DNA of 64,000 nt. Origin: CAVQZC01 sp963718315 (GTDB lineage Bacteria; Actinomycetota; Thermoleophilia; Gaiellales; JAICJC01). The stretch covers positions 744,001 through 808,000 of the forward strand of contig CAVQZC010000007.1 of NCBI GenBank assembly GCA_963718315.1, in the 5' to 3' direction. The notes beneath the pieces were generated by a model. That model had not been told where the DNA came from, did no database searches, and worked only from the letters and a program-made list of their open reading frames with translations. Position 1 is the stretch's first letter, and each line of letters opens with the position of its first letter. Shown here piece after piece: positions 8,683-17,391 of this stretch. Made by a program: the position numbers and the translations under genes.

Positions 8683-9741
8683 TCAGGAAACTCCATTCTC
8701 CGGGTCGGGGACGAGCGGGACACTACGTGCCGCGGAGCCGTCCTGCAAGTCCGATCCCGCCATCCGCTCGGCCATCCGCTCGACCAGGCCCGCCTCGACT
8801 CCGCGTGCTGCCGTCGCGATGGCGTTGCGGATCGCCACCCGGCTGGAGTTGCCGTGGGCGATCACCGACAGGCCGCGGACGCCCAGCAGGTAGGCGCCGC
8901 CGTAGGCCTCCGGATTCACCTGGTCGCGCACGCCGCGCAGCGCCGGCATCAGCAGCAGGCCGCCCAGCTTCGACCGCAGGTTGGAGCTGGCGGCCGTGCG
9001 CAGCTCGCGGAACAGCATCTCGCCGGCGCCTTCCAGCGACTTCAGCACCACGTTGCCCGCGAAGCCATCGGCGACGATCACGCGGATCTCGCCGCGCAGG
9101 GCATCGCGCCCCTCGCAGTTGCCCTGGAAGTTGAGGTCAGACGCCGCCAGCAACCCATGCGCCTCCAGCGTCAGCGCATCTCCCTTGCTTGCCTCCTCGC
9201 CCACCGACAGCAGTCCCACCGCGGGCCGTTGGTAGCCCAGCACCTCCTCGGCGAACACCGAGCCGAGCTGCCCGAACTGCAGCAGGTGCTCTGCCCGGGA
9301 GTCGACGTTGGCGCCGGCGTCGATCAGCACCGTGGGGCCGTCGCGGGCCGGCAGCATGACGGCGATGCCCGGCCGGGAGACGCCCTTCAGACGGCCGATC
9401 ACCAGCAGCGACGCCGCCAGCATGGCCCCGGTGTTGCCTGCCGAGACGGCACCCTGAGCACGACCCTCGCGAACCAGCCGGCAGGCCGTCACCATCGACG
9501 AATCCGGCCGCGCGCGCACCGCCGCCACCGGCTCGTCGTGAAAGTCGATCAAGCCTGGGGCGTCGACGACCTCGATCCCCGGCACGTCACCGTGCCCGGC
9601 CAGCTCCTGCTGCATCTGCTCCTGCGGGCCGCAGAGCAGCACCCGCTGGCCCGCCTGCGCCGCGTCGACCGCGCCGGCTACCGTCTCGGCCGGCGCCCGG
9701 TCTCCTCCCATCGCATCGAGGGCGATGGTGGCTGCGCTCAT
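8683..9741 (-). CDS. plsX: Phosphate acyltransferase PlsX
   Basis: PlsX converts acyl-ACP and phosphate into acyl-phosphate, the first step of the PlsX/PlsY route to phosphatidic acid. The 352-residue protein starts MSAATIALDAMGGDRAP and contains SAGNTGAMLAAS, GANVDSRAEHLLQFG and VVADGFAGNVVLKSLEG, all family signatures. It links fatty-acid synthesis to the fused fatty-acid kinase encoded at 14.2-16.7 kb, which makes the same acyl-phosphate from free fatty acids in other organisms. Confidence 0.96.
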   Translation of the reverse strand: MSAATIALDAMGGDRAPAETVAGAVDAAQAGQRVLLCGPQEQMQQELAGHGDVPGIEVVDAPGLIDFHDEPVAAVRARPDSSMVTACRLVREGRAQGAVSAGNTGAMLAASLLVIGRLKGVSRPGIAVMLPARDGPTVLIDAGANVDSRAEHLLQFGQLGSVFAEEVLGYQRPAVGLLSVGEEASKGDALTLEAHGLLAASDLNFQGNCEGRDALRGEIRVIVADGFAGNVVLKSLEGAGEMLFRELRTAASSNLRSKLGGLLLMPALRGVRDQVNPEAYGGAYLLGVRGLSVIAHGNSSRVAIRNAIATAARGVEAGLVERMAERMAGSDLQDGSAARSVPLVPDPENGVS

Positions 9742-9753
9742 GGCCTGTCCGCC

Positions 9754-9942
9754 TTAGGGCGCGACTTCGGCGAGGGGCTCGACTTCACGCCCCCGGTAGT
9801 GGCCGCAGTTGCGGCAGAGGTGGTGCGGACGCACCGGATGGTGGCACTGCGGACACTCGCTGAGCGTCGGCGCCAGGATCGAGTGCGTGGCGCGCCGCTT
9901 GTCGCGACGGGCCTTGGATGTTTTCTTCTTTGGGACTGCCAT
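9754..9942 (-). CDS. rpmF: 50S ribosomal protein L32
   Basis: The 62-residue basic protein begins MAVPKKKTSKARRDKRR, the hallmark of L32, and has a zinc ribbon with Cys30, Cys33, Cys43 and Cys46. Presence of all four cysteines marks the zinc-binding paralogue rather than a zinc-independent copy. It follows the YceD-like gene directly, the conserved yceD-rpmF-plsX order. Confidence 0.97.
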   Translation of the reverse strand: MAVPKKKTSKARRDKRRATHSILAPTLSECPQCHHPVRPHHLCRNCGHYRGREVEPLAEVAP

Positions 9943-9953
9943 GAGCCCGGAAG

Positions 9954-10481
9954 TTATAGCAGCTTCCGCAACGCATCCCAGCGGGTATCGAGCTCCTCGG
10001 AGCCGCAGTCATGGTCGACTCCTTCGACCAGCCGCTCGCCGCAGTGAGCGCACAAGCCGACGCAGTCGGGACGGCACAGGATCTTCTCCGGGATGGCGGT
10101 GGCGAGCTCGTCCAGCGCCCACGCCGTGACGTCGACCTGGTCGCGGTCGACGTAGTCGCTGACCAGGTGGTCGTCGCCCTGCGGGTTGTTCGCGTGATAC
10201 TCACTCGCCCGCACCTTGACGGGGCAGCGGGCGGGCTCGAGGCACCGGTAGCAGGGGCCGGCCAGCTCGGCCTCGAAGGCCAGCTTCAGGTACAGGCCGT
10301 CGTTCGTCCGCTGGAACTCGAGCCGCACCTCGATCGGGTTCGGCTCGACGGTGAACGGCTGACCCGCCAGCGTCAGGGTCGGGAACTCGACCGGCCACCG
10401 CTCGTGGCGCACGTCGCCCGGCCTCAGGCGCAGCGGGCGCAAGTCGAACAGCTGCGGCGTTTCCACGGGGTTCTCCTTCAT
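9954..10481 (-). CDS. YceD/DUF177 family protein
   Basis: This 175-residue protein belongs to DUF177, whose members sit next to rpmF across bacteria and have been linked to 23S rRNA accumulation and ribosome assembly. The central motif is GPCYRCLEPARCPVKV and the C-terminal cluster is CRPDCVGLCAHCGERL, giving several cysteines that probably bind a metal; the last part DTRWDALRKL is the usual family end. Function is inferred from family and position only. Confidence 0.88.
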   Translation of the reverse strand: MKENPVETPQLFDLRPLRLRPGDVRHERWPVEFPTLTLAGQPFTVEPNPIEVRLEFQRTNDGLYLKLAFEAELAGPCYRCLEPARCPVKVRASEYHANNPQGDDHLVSDYVDRDQVDVTAWALDELATAIPEKILCRPDCVGLCAHCGERLVEGVDHDCGSEELDTRWDALRKLL

Positions 10482-10495
10482 CCTCGCCTCGGATG

Positions 10496-10981
10496 TCAGC
10501 GGGCGTCGAAGCCGGCAGTGCCGGCGCCGGTCGCCTCGCCACGCGTGGCCAACTGCTCGCGGCCGCGCTCCACCGCAGACAGGAACTTGCTGAGGTTCAC
10601 CTCGAGGTTCTCGAGGATGCCGTCGGCGTAGTCCTCCGCGCCCAGCCGCGTCTCGCGCTCCTTGAGGCGCGCCTGGTCCAGCAGCTCCTGGGCCTGCCGC
10701 TCGGCGAGCTTCACGACCTCCTGCTGGGACGCCTCGCGCGCGGCCTGTTCACGGGCCTCGCTGATCAGCCGCTCCGCCTCGCGCTTCGCCTCGGCCAGCA
10801 TCTCCTGGCGCTCCTTGACGATCCAGCGGGCCTGCTTGATCTCCTCCGGGATCGTGGAGCGCATCTGATCGATGATCTCCCAGATCTCCTCCCGGTCGAT
10901 GCGCACCTGGTCCGTCATGGGCACGCCCTTGGCGGTCTGCACCAGCTCATCCAGCTTGTCGATCAACACCAGAACGTCCAC
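10496..10981 (-). CDS. Coiled-coil protein, DivIVA / ATP synthase b-subunit-like
   Basis: This 161-residue protein is mostly charged amphipathic helix: residues 45-135 are rich in E, K, R, A and Q with heptad spacing (KQARWIVKERQEMLAEAKREAERL). It has no transmembrane segment or signal peptide. Proteins of this kind occupy the same place between coaD and yceD in actinobacteria and resemble DivIVA or peripheral-stalk b subunits. A scaffolding role at the membrane or division site is inference. It starts with GTG at 10981. Confidence 0.65.
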   Translation of the reverse strand: MDVLVLIDKLDELVQTAKGVPMTDQVRIDREEIWEIIDQMRSTIPEEIKQARWIVKERQEMLAEAKREAERLISEAREQAAREASQQEVVKLAERQAQELLDQARLKERETRLGAEDYADGILENLEVNLSKFLSAVERGREQLATRGEATGAGTAGFDAR

Positions 10982-10996
10982 GGACTCTCCTCAGTC

Positions 10997-11497
10997 TCAT
11001 CCATCGCCGCCGGCGTGCATCTCCGCCAGCCGGCGCGCAACCTGCTCAGGTACGTACTGTGCCACGGGGCCGCCGAAGGATGCGATCTCACGCACCCCGC
11101 GGGACGAAAGGAAACTGTACTCCGGCGTGCTCATCATGTAGACCGTCTCGACATCGGGATCCAGGCCCCGGTTGAGATTGTTCATCTGGAATTCCCACTC
11201 GAAGTCCGAGACGGCACGCAGCCCTTTGATGATCGCCCGGGCCCCGACGGAGCGGGCGAAGTCCACCACCAGCGTGCTGAATCCGGTCACCTCGCCGTTC
11301 CAGTCCGGCCCCAGCGAGTCGGCGATGAACGAGACCCGCTCCTCGACCGAGAACAACGTCGTCTGCTTGTGGCGCGGCTGGCGGACGACCCCGACCACCA
11401 CCCTGTCGAACAGCATGCCGGCGCGGCGGATGATGTCGAGGTGGCCGAACGTGACCGGGTCGTAGGTGCCGGGGCAGACGGCGATCCGGTCACTCAC
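10997..11497 (-). CDS. coaD: Phosphopantetheine adenylyltransferase
   Basis: CoaD transfers AMP to 4'-phosphopantetheine in coenzyme A synthesis. The 166-residue protein begins MSDRIAVCPGTYDPVTFGHLDII, containing the nucleotidyltransferase TxxH-type motif (TFGH), and has RGLRAVSDFEWEFQMN and the C-terminal SSRGVREIASFGG motif. GTG 11497 was chosen over longer frames because it places the conserved first strand at residue 4; it overlaps the rsmD stop by eight bases, so the two genes are probably coupled. Confidence 0.96.
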   Translation of the reverse strand: MSDRIAVCPGTYDPVTFGHLDIIRRAGMLFDRVVVGVVRQPRHKQTTLFSVEERVSFIADSLGPDWNGEVTGFSTLVVDFARSVGARAIIKGLRAVSDFEWEFQMNNLNRGLDPDVETVYMMSTPEYSFLSSRGVREIASFGGPVAQYVPEQVARRLAEMHAGGDG

Positions 11498-12032
11498 CGG
11501 CGAACACCGTGATCCGGCTCTCTCCGTAGCGGCGGCTGGTCTGCACCGGCAGCGGGAGCTCTGGCGCAGGCGCAGCGCCGGGTGATTCCACGACCGCCAG
11601 TCCACCAGGAGCCAGCAACTGCGGTATATGCAGGGCGAAATGCCGTTGCAATGCGGGCAGCATCCTATAAGGGGGATCGAGGAGGATCAAGTTGTACCGC
11701 CTGCCGGCGGCCGCGTCCGCCGCCATCTGACGGCGCGCGTCGCGGCGCAGCACGGTCGCCCGTTCGCCGTAGTCCAGCGCCTCGATGTTGCTCCGCAGGG
11801 CGCGCAGCGCCGTCGTCGACGTGTCCCAGAAGGTCGCCGTGGCGGCCCCGCGGGAGAGCGCCTCCAGGCCCAGCGCGCCCGATCCGGCAAAGGCGTCGAG
11901 CACCTCGGCTCCCTCGATGTCACCGAGGATCGAGAACAGCGCCTCGCGCACCCGGTCGCCGGTCGGCCGGGTGACCGCCCCGCGTGGCGCCGAGATCCGC
12001 CGCCCTCCCTTCTCTCCTGCCACGATCCTCAC
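11490..12032 (-). CDS. rsmD: 16S rRNA (guanine(966)-N(2))-methyltransferase RsmD
   Basis: RsmD methylates G966 in the 30S head. The 180-residue Rossmann methyltransferase begins MRIVAGEKGGRRISAP, has the SAM-binding glycine motif VLDAFAGSGALGLEALSRG and the catalytic N6/N2 motif LILLDPPYR. It overlaps recG by four bases (start) and coaD by eight (end); rsmD-coaD is a widespread pair. Confidence 0.96.
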   Translation of the reverse strand: MRIVAGEKGGRRISAPRGAVTRPTGDRVREALFSILGDIEGAEVLDAFAGSGALGLEALSRGAATATFWDTSTTALRALRSNIEALDYGERATVLRRDARRQMAADAAAGRRYNLILLDPPYRMLPALQRHFALHIPQLLAPGGLAVVESPGAAPAPELPLPVQTSRRYGESRITVFAGE

Positions 12033-14173
12033 GCGCGTGTCAGCCAGTCGAGGTCGTCGCCGAAGCTGCGCCGCGCCTCGCCCTCGATCAGCTCTGCTGC
12101 AGGCGAGCGCAGCTCGGGGTCGTCGTCCAGGAAGCGGCGGGCCTCCTCGCGTGCCAGCTCGGCCAGCCGGCGGTGCTTCGAGAGGCGGGCGTGGCGCAGG
12201 TCGGGGACGCCGCTCTGCCGTGCCGCCATGATGGTGCCCTCGCCGCGCAGCTCGAGGTCGACCTCGGCCAGCTCGAAGCCGTCGGTCGTCCGCACCATCG
12301 CCGCCAGCCGCTGCTCGGCGTCCTCGGTGACCGGGTCGGCGATCAGGACGCAGAAGCTCTCGTGCGCTCCGCGGCCGACCCGCCCCCGGAGCTGGTGCAG
12401 CTGGGCGAGGCCGAACCGGTCGGCCTCCTCGATCACCATCAGGACGGCGTTGGGCACGTCGACGCCAACCTCGATCACGGTGGTGGCCACCAGCACCTGC
12501 ACCTCACCCGCCCGGAACCGGTCCATGGTCAGCCGCCGCTCGCCCGCGGGCTGCTGGCCGTGCAGCACCGCCACCTGGTAGCCCTTCAGCTCCCCTGCAG
12601 CCAGCCGCCGGCCCTCGCTCTCGGCGGCCGTTGCCTGCGCAGACTCGGACTCCGACACCAGCGGGCAGACGACGTAGGCCTGCCGGCCCTGGTCGAGCAG
12701 CCGCCGCATCCGCGCGAACACCTCGTCGCGGCGGGCGGTCGGGATCAGGCGGGTGATCACCGGCGTCCGTCCGGGTGGCAGCTCGTCGAGGGTGGAGACG
12801 TCGAGGTCGCCGTAGACCGTCAGCGCCAGCGTGCGCGGGATCGGCGTGGCCGTCATGTGCAGCACGTGGGGGCTGGCGCCGCTGTCCTCGGCCTTGGCGG
12901 CCAGCGTCTGCCGCTGCTCGACGCCGAAGCGGTGCTGCTCGTCGACCACCACCAGCTCCAGGCCGCCGAACACCACCGCGTCCTGGATCAGGGCGTGGGT
13001 GCCGACCACGATCTGCGGCTCGCCCGACTCGATCACACCCAGCGCCGCCCGGCGCTCGGCCGCCGGCATCGCGTTGACCATGTGGGTCACGCGCACGCCC
13101 AGCGGCTGGCAGAGCGCCGCGATGCCTCCCAGGTGCTGCGTCGCCAGGGTCTCGGTCGGCGCCATCAGCGCGCCCTGGCCGCCGTGCTCGACGGCGCGCA
13201 GAAGGGCGTGCACGGCCACGGCGGTCTTACCCGATCCGACGTCGCCCTGCAGCAGCCGCTGCATCGGGATGCTGCGGGCGACATCGCGGTCGATGTCGGC
13301 GATCGCACGCTGCTGCGCGCCGGTCAGCTGGAACCCGAGCACCTCCAGGAACCGGGCGGACAGCTCGCCCGGCTGCCCCAGCTCGGGGGCGACGCTGGTC
13401 CGCTCCAACGCCCGCCGGTGGCGGATCAGCCCCACCTGGAGCAGGAACAGCTCCTCGAACGCGAGCCGGGTCTGCGCTCGTCTCGCCTCGTGCCAGCTCC
13501 GCGGCTGGTGGCTGGCGTGGATCGCGTCGCGGCGCAGCGGCAGCCTCCAGCAGCTGCGAACCGGCGAGGGCAGCGGATCGGGCCGGTCGCCCGCATGGGG
13601 CAGCAGCGCAGCCGCCAGCACCCGCAGCCGGCGGCTGCCGATCTTCTCGCCGGCCCGGTAGACCGGCACCAGGCCCAGCGTGTGCAGCTGGTCGCCGTCG
13701 GCGTCGAGGATCTCGTGGCTCTTCGCGACGATCTCGGCCTCGATCGATGCCCGCCGTTCGCCGCGGATCGAGAGCACCATGCCCGGCTGCAGCTGCTTGG
13801 AGAGGTAGCGCTGGTTGAACCAGACGACCACGCCGGGGCCAGAGTCGTCGTGCACCCGGGCCTCGATGATGACCAGGTTCCGGCGGCGGGTGCGCCGCAG
13901 GTGGACGCCGTCGACCGTACAGACGATGGTGGCCTCCTCACCCGGCCGCAGGTCGGCGATGCGGACGCGGCGGCTGAAGTCGTCGTAGCGGAAGGGCACG
14001 TGCTCGAGCAGGTCGTCGACGGTTCGCAGCGGCCGCGGGCGCAGCGACGCGAGGGCGGTGCGCGTGCGCTTGTCCTCCGCGATCGGCTCCTCCAGGTGCG
14101 ACGGGTGCGGTGCTCGCACGGGCGCCGGGAAGGAGTCGACCGCGAGCCCCGCGAACCCGCGGCGGGAGGTCAT
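12029..14173 (-). CDS. recG: ATP-dependent DNA helicase RecG
   Basis: RecG remodels stalled replication forks and branched DNA. The 714-residue protein has an N-terminal wedge/OB region (LEHVPFRYDDFSRR to SIRGERRASIEAEIV) and helicase motifs: Walker A GDVGSGKTAVA, motif II VVDEQHRFGVEQR, motif III MTATPIPRTLALT, motif V ATTVIEVGVDVPNA and motif VI HQLRGRVGRG. The N-terminus lacks about 50 residues relative to long versions, as is usual in actinobacteria. Four-base overlaps join it to the upstream fatty-acid kinase fusion and to rsmD. Confidence 0.97.
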   Translation of the reverse strand: MTSRRGFAGLAVDSFPAPVRAPHPSHLEEPIAEDKRTRTALASLRPRPLRTVDDLLEHVPFRYDDFSRRVRIADLRPGEEATIVCTVDGVHLRRTRRRNLVIIEARVHDDSGPGVVVWFNQRYLSKQLQPGMVLSIRGERRASIEAEIVAKSHEILDADGDQLHTLGLVPVYRAGEKIGSRRLRVLAAALLPHAGDRPDPLPSPVRSCWRLPLRRDAIHASHQPRSWHEARRAQTRLAFEELFLLQVGLIRHRRALERTSVAPELGQPGELSARFLEVLGFQLTGAQQRAIADIDRDVARSIPMQRLLQGDVGSGKTAVAVHALLRAVEHGGQGALMAPTETLATQHLGGIAALCQPLGVRVTHMVNAMPAAERRAALGVIESGEPQIVVGTHALIQDAVVFGGLELVVVDEQHRFGVEQRQTLAAKAEDSGASPHVLHMTATPIPRTLALTVYGDLDVSTLDELPPGRTPVITRLIPTARRDEVFARMRRLLDQGRQAYVVCPLVSESESAQATAAESEGRRLAAGELKGYQVAVLHGQQPAGERRLTMDRFRAGEVQVLVATTVIEVGVDVPNAVLMVIEEADRFGLAQLHQLRGRVGRGAHESFCVLIADPVTEDAEQRLAAMVRTTDGFELAEVDLELRGEGTIMAARQSGVPDLRHARLSKHRRLAELAREEARRFLDDDPELRSPAAELIEGEARRSFGDDLDWLTRA

Positions 14174-16674
14174 TCCGGCAGGACGGCCATGGCCAGCGTG
14201 CCCGGGCCGCCATGCGTGCCGACGACGGCGCCCAGCTCGCCCACCCGCTCGATCGTGACCCGCGGCCGGACGCGGGCGATCATCGCCCGCAGCGCTTCGG
14301 CGCCCTCGGGGTCGCGGGCGTGCACGACGGCAGCCGTCGCCGTGCCCGACTCCGGCACCGCGTTGCGCAGGAACCGCTCGAACTCCTGCATCGCCTGTGC
14401 GCGGCTGCGAACGCGGCGGAATGGCTCGACGGCGCCGTCGCGCAGCGTCAGCATCGGGCGCAGCCCCAGCAGGTTGCCGAGCAGCGCCCGGGCACGGCCG
14501 ATCCGGCCGCCGCGCTCGAGGTACTCCAGCGTGTCGACCGAGACCAGCACCCCCAGCCGATCGCGCGCCTGCCCAAACCAGCTCATCAGCTCATTGTCGG
14601 TGGTGCCCCGGACGAGCAGCCGCTGCACGCCCTCGGCCAGCAGCAGGGTGCCGATCGACACCGACAGGCCGTCCAGCACGCTGATCCTGGAGCCGCCGGG
14701 ATCGACCGCACGCGCGCCCAGCTCAGCCGTCTGTGCCGTGGCGCTGACCTGCGACGAGATCGCCACCACGATGATCCGGCTGTACTCGCCCAGCGCCTCG
14801 AACTCCTCCTGCCACGCACCCGGCGACGGGGCGGCCGTCTGGGGCAGCGTGTCCGCCTGCTCGAGCCGCCGGTAGAACTCGTCGGGCCGCATCTCCACGT
14901 AGTCGAGGAACGCCTCCTCACCGAAGCGCACGGTCAGCGGCACCATCCGCCAGTTGGCATGCCGGGCCTGGGGATCGTCCAGGTCGGCGGTCGAGTCGAG
15001 CACGACAGCGGTGTTCTCGGCGGTCAGGTTGCCTGCCCCTGGGCTAGCCGGCGACGCTCCCAGGAGCAGGCCGTAGAGGGGCTGGCCGCCATCCAGGTCG
15101 CGCACCTCCAGGCCCGGCCGGTCGTGGAGGAGCTTGCCCAGCCAGGTAGCAACGTCGAACGGCTCCGGGTCGCCGCGGATGACCGTCAGCTGCCCGGGCT
15201 CGCCGCGCAGCAGCTCGCGGGTGATCCCGTCGACGACGGTGCGGGCGTCGCTTCCGGCTGCCACCAGCCGGCCATCCACCAGGCCGATGTGGTCGCCGGC
15301 GGTGACGGCGACGCCGTCGAGGGTCGCCTCCCGGGCGGCCGTGGTCAGCTCCCCGGTGCGCACGCCCTCGGCGGCAGCCCGCATCCGGCCGGCGTTGCGG
15401 TCGAGCTCCCCCTCAGGGGCGAATCGTTCCAGGGCCGCCAGCCCGGCCGGGATCGACCGCGTCGGCACCACCCGCACCGGGCGGCCGGCCTGCGCCGCCG
15501 CCTGTTCGGCGGCCAGGATCACGTTGCCGTTGTTGGGAAGCACGACGACGCCCGCGCCGGCGCAGCGGGCGATGGCCTCGGCGATCTCGCCGGTCGAGGG
15601 GTTCATGCTCTGGCCGCCCTCCACCACCTCGTCGACGCCCAGCTCGCGGAAGGTGTGCGCGTTGCCCTCGCCGACAGCGACGGCCACCACCGAGGTGGCG
15701 ATTGCATCCGCCTGCGGTGGCGGCACCAGCCGCAGCGCTGCCTCTGCGGACAACCGCCGCTCTCGCTCCTCGGTCTGGCGGTGCATGTTGCGCACCTCGA
15801 CGCGGTCGATCATCCCCACGTCGGTCGCGATCGCCAGCGCCGCCGCAGGGTCGTCGGTATGCACGTGCACCTTCACCATCGGCGGCTCCCCGACCACCAG
15901 CAGCGAGTCCCCGAGCGGCATCAGGTCGCGCTCCAGCTGATCGCGGTCGATCTCCTCCTCCTCGACCACGAAGCTGGTGCAGTAGGTGTAGCGGGACGGC
16001 TCGAGGTGGATCGCATCGGGTGAGATAGGACGGACGACCGCCTCGTGAGCGGGCTCCAGCCGCTCCCCGCGGAGGCCGGCGACAGCACCTCGGACGGCCT
16101 CGACCAGGCCGGCGGCGCCTGCGTCGACAACACCTGCGTCCTTGAGCACCGACAGCAGCTCGGGCGTGCGCTCGACCGCCTCGGCGCCGGCGGTCATGGC
16201 GGCGTCCAGCACCTGCTCCAGGCTCGCGTCCGGGCTCTGCGCCTCGGCCGCCTCGGCCATCTCGCGAATTGCCGTCAGCATGGTGCCCTCGACCGGTTGG
16301 CGGACGGCGCTGTAGGCGGCGTCTGCAGCGCCCCGCAGGGCCCGTGCAACCGTGGCTCCGTCGAGCCTGCCCACACCCGGGCCCAATCCTTCCGCGAACC
16401 CGCGCACGATCTGCGACAGGATGACGCCGCTGTTGCCGCGCGCACCCATCAGCGCCGCCCGCGTGGCAGCCCGCGCCAGCGCCGTGCGGTCGGCGGCGGC
16501 CAGCGTGGGGTCGTCGAGACCCTCGACCAGCGCGGCAGCGGTGTCGGCCAGGTTGCTGCCGGTGTCGCCGTCGGGCACCGGGTAGACGTTCAGGTCGTTG
16601 ATCCGCTGGCGGTCGCGCTCCAGCGCATCTCGCCCGCCGCGGGCCAGCGCGAGGGCGATCTCGGCTGGTGTCAT
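14170..16674 (-). CDS. Fused fatty-acid kinase (FakA/DAK2) and DegV-type fatty-acid-binding protein (FakB)
   Basis: The 834-residue protein joins two proteins that are usually separate. Residues 1-about 200 form the DhaL/DAK2 nucleotide-binding domain, with NVYPVPDGDTGSN at 29-41 and GARGNSGVILSQ at 77-88; residues about 200-545 match the middle and C-terminal FakA regions (VVLPNNGNVILAAEQA). From about 554 onward is a DegV/FakB domain (VVLDSTADLDD, RGGRIGRARALLGNLLGLRP). FakA phosphorylates fatty acids bound to FakB, giving acyl-phosphate for PlsX/PlsY lipid synthesis; that role is known for firmicutes and inferred here. ATG 16674 overlaps the Asp23 stop by four bases, and the end overlaps recG. 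Confidence 0.9.
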   Translation of the reverse strand: MTPAEIALALARGGRDALERDRQRINDLNVYPVPDGDTGSNLADTAAALVEGLDDPTLAAADRTALARAATRAALMGARGNSGVILSQIVRGFAEGLGPGVGRLDGATVARALRGAADAAYSAVRQPVEGTMLTAIREMAEAAEAQSPDASLEQVLDAAMTAGAEAVERTPELLSVLKDAGVVDAGAAGLVEAVRGAVAGLRGERLEPAHEAVVRPISPDAIHLEPSRYTYCTSFVVEEEEIDRDQLERDLMPLGDSLLVVGEPPMVKVHVHTDDPAAALAIATDVGMIDRVEVRNMHRQTEERERRLSAEAALRLVPPPQADAIATSVVAVAVGEGNAHTFRELGVDEVVEGGQSMNPSTGEIAEAIARCAGAGVVVLPNNGNVILAAEQAAAQAGRPVRVVPTRSIPAGLAALERFAPEGELDRNAGRMRAAAEGVRTGELTTAAREATLDGVAVTAGDHIGLVDGRLVAAGSDARTVVDGITRELLRGEPGQLTVIRGDPEPFDVATWLGKLLHDRPGLEVRDLDGGQPLYGLLLGASPASPGAGNLTAENTAVVLDSTADLDDPQARHANWRMVPLTVRFGEEAFLDYVEMRPDEFYRRLEQADTLPQTAAPSPGAWQEEFEALGEYSRIIVVAISSQVSATAQTAELGARAVDPGGSRISVLDGLSVSIGTLLLAEGVQRLLVRGTTDNELMSWFGQARDRLGVLVSVDTLEYLERGGRIGRARALLGNLLGLRPMLTLRDGAVEPFRRVRSRAQAMQEFERFLRNAVPESGTATAAVVHARDPEGAEALRAMIARVRPRVTIERVGELGAVVGTHGGPGTLAMAVLPE

Positions 16675-17048
16675 GAGGTGCGCTTGACTCCCTGGATGTG
16701 GATCTGGAGGGAGGAGACGGGTAGCTGCGTCAGCTTCTCGACCTGGTAGCGGACACGGGAGCGGACGCTGGTCGCCACCTCCGCGAGGTTGAGACCGTAC
16801 TCCACCACGATGTAGAGCTCGACGGCAAGCCCGCCGGCCTCGCGGCGGACGGCCACCCCCTGCGTGATCCGCTCCCGGGACAGCAGGCGGGCGACGCCCT
16901 GGGTGAGGTTGGTGGCCGCCATCCCCACCACGCCGTAGCACTCGAGCACGGTCTGACCCACGATCTGCGAGATCACCTCGTTGGCGATCGTGAGGGTGCC
17001 CTCCACCCGCCTTGGGTCGGGCACGGACGAAAGTGCGCGCTCGGCCAT
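16671..17048 (-). CDS. Asp23/Gls24 family envelope stress protein
   Basis: This 125-residue protein has the Asp23 fold: GTLTIANEVISQIVGQTVLECYGVVGMA, followed by VELYIVVEYGLNLAEVATSVRSRVRYQVEK. In other Gram-positives these proteins are abundant at the membrane or are linked to fatty-acid kinase. I chose ATG 17048 because the upstream extension of the frame is not conserved and would overlap the divergent rpmB leader. The asp23-fakA pair next to rpmB is a well-conserved arrangement. Confidence 0.9.
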   Translation of the reverse strand: MAERALSSVPDPRRVEGTLTIANEVISQIVGQTVLECYGVVGMAATNLTQGVARLLSRERITQGVAVRREAGGLAVELYIVVEYGLNLAEVATSVRSRVRYQVEKLTQLPVSSLQIHIQGVKRTS

Positions 17049-17089
17049 CCACTGCCTGAGACGCTCCGCCGTCACCGCGAGTTGCGCGC

Positions 17090-17095
17090 TATAGT
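17090..17095 (+). promoter_or_regulatory. Candidate -10 element for rpmB
   Basis: TATAGT lies 33 bases upstream of the rpmB GTG in the 80-base gap between divergent rpmB and asp23. A good -35 at 17-base spacing is not visible. A GGAAGGA ribosome binding site follows at about 17117-17123. Confidence 0.4.
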
Positions 17096-17128
17096 GCGGC
17101 GCGCGTCCGTTCGACGGAAGGAACTTCT

Positions 17129-17320
17129 GTGTCCCGCGTGTGTGCAATCTGCTCGAAGAAGCCCGGTTTCGGTAACAACCGAAGCCACTCGATGGTGGCT
17201 ACCAAGCGCCGCTTCGACCCGAACCTGCAGCACATCCGGATCATGCTGAACGGATCGCCGACGCGCGCCTACGTGTGCACCCGCTGCCTCAAGAGCGGGC
17301 GCGTCACCAAAGCCGTCTAG
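17129..17320 (+). CDS. rpmB: 50S ribosomal protein L28
   Basis: The 63-residue protein is L28, with SRVCAICSKKPGFGNNRSHS at the start and VCTRCLKSGRVTK near the end. Cysteines 5, 8, 50 and 53 form a zinc site, so this is the zinc-binding form. It starts with GTG and is preceded by a strong GGAAGGA site. It is divergent from asp23-fakA-recG, the usual arrangement. Confidence 0.97.
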   Translation: MSRVCAICSKKPGFGNNRSHSMVATKRRFDPNLQHIRIMLNGSPTRAYVCTRCLKSGRVTKAV

Positions 17321-17391
17321 CCGCAGCAGTGCAAGGTCACCAGCCGGCCTCGCTTCCGCCCAGGCCTCTACACCGTCGTGGAATAAGTCAT

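Noticed and set aside
14170..17052. A longer start for the FakA-FakB fusion, and a 158-residue Asp23 protein
   Set aside because: The extra N-terminal sequence is translated from the wrong frame of the neighbouring gene; ATG 16674 and ATG 17048 fit the conserved domains and the four-base overlap.
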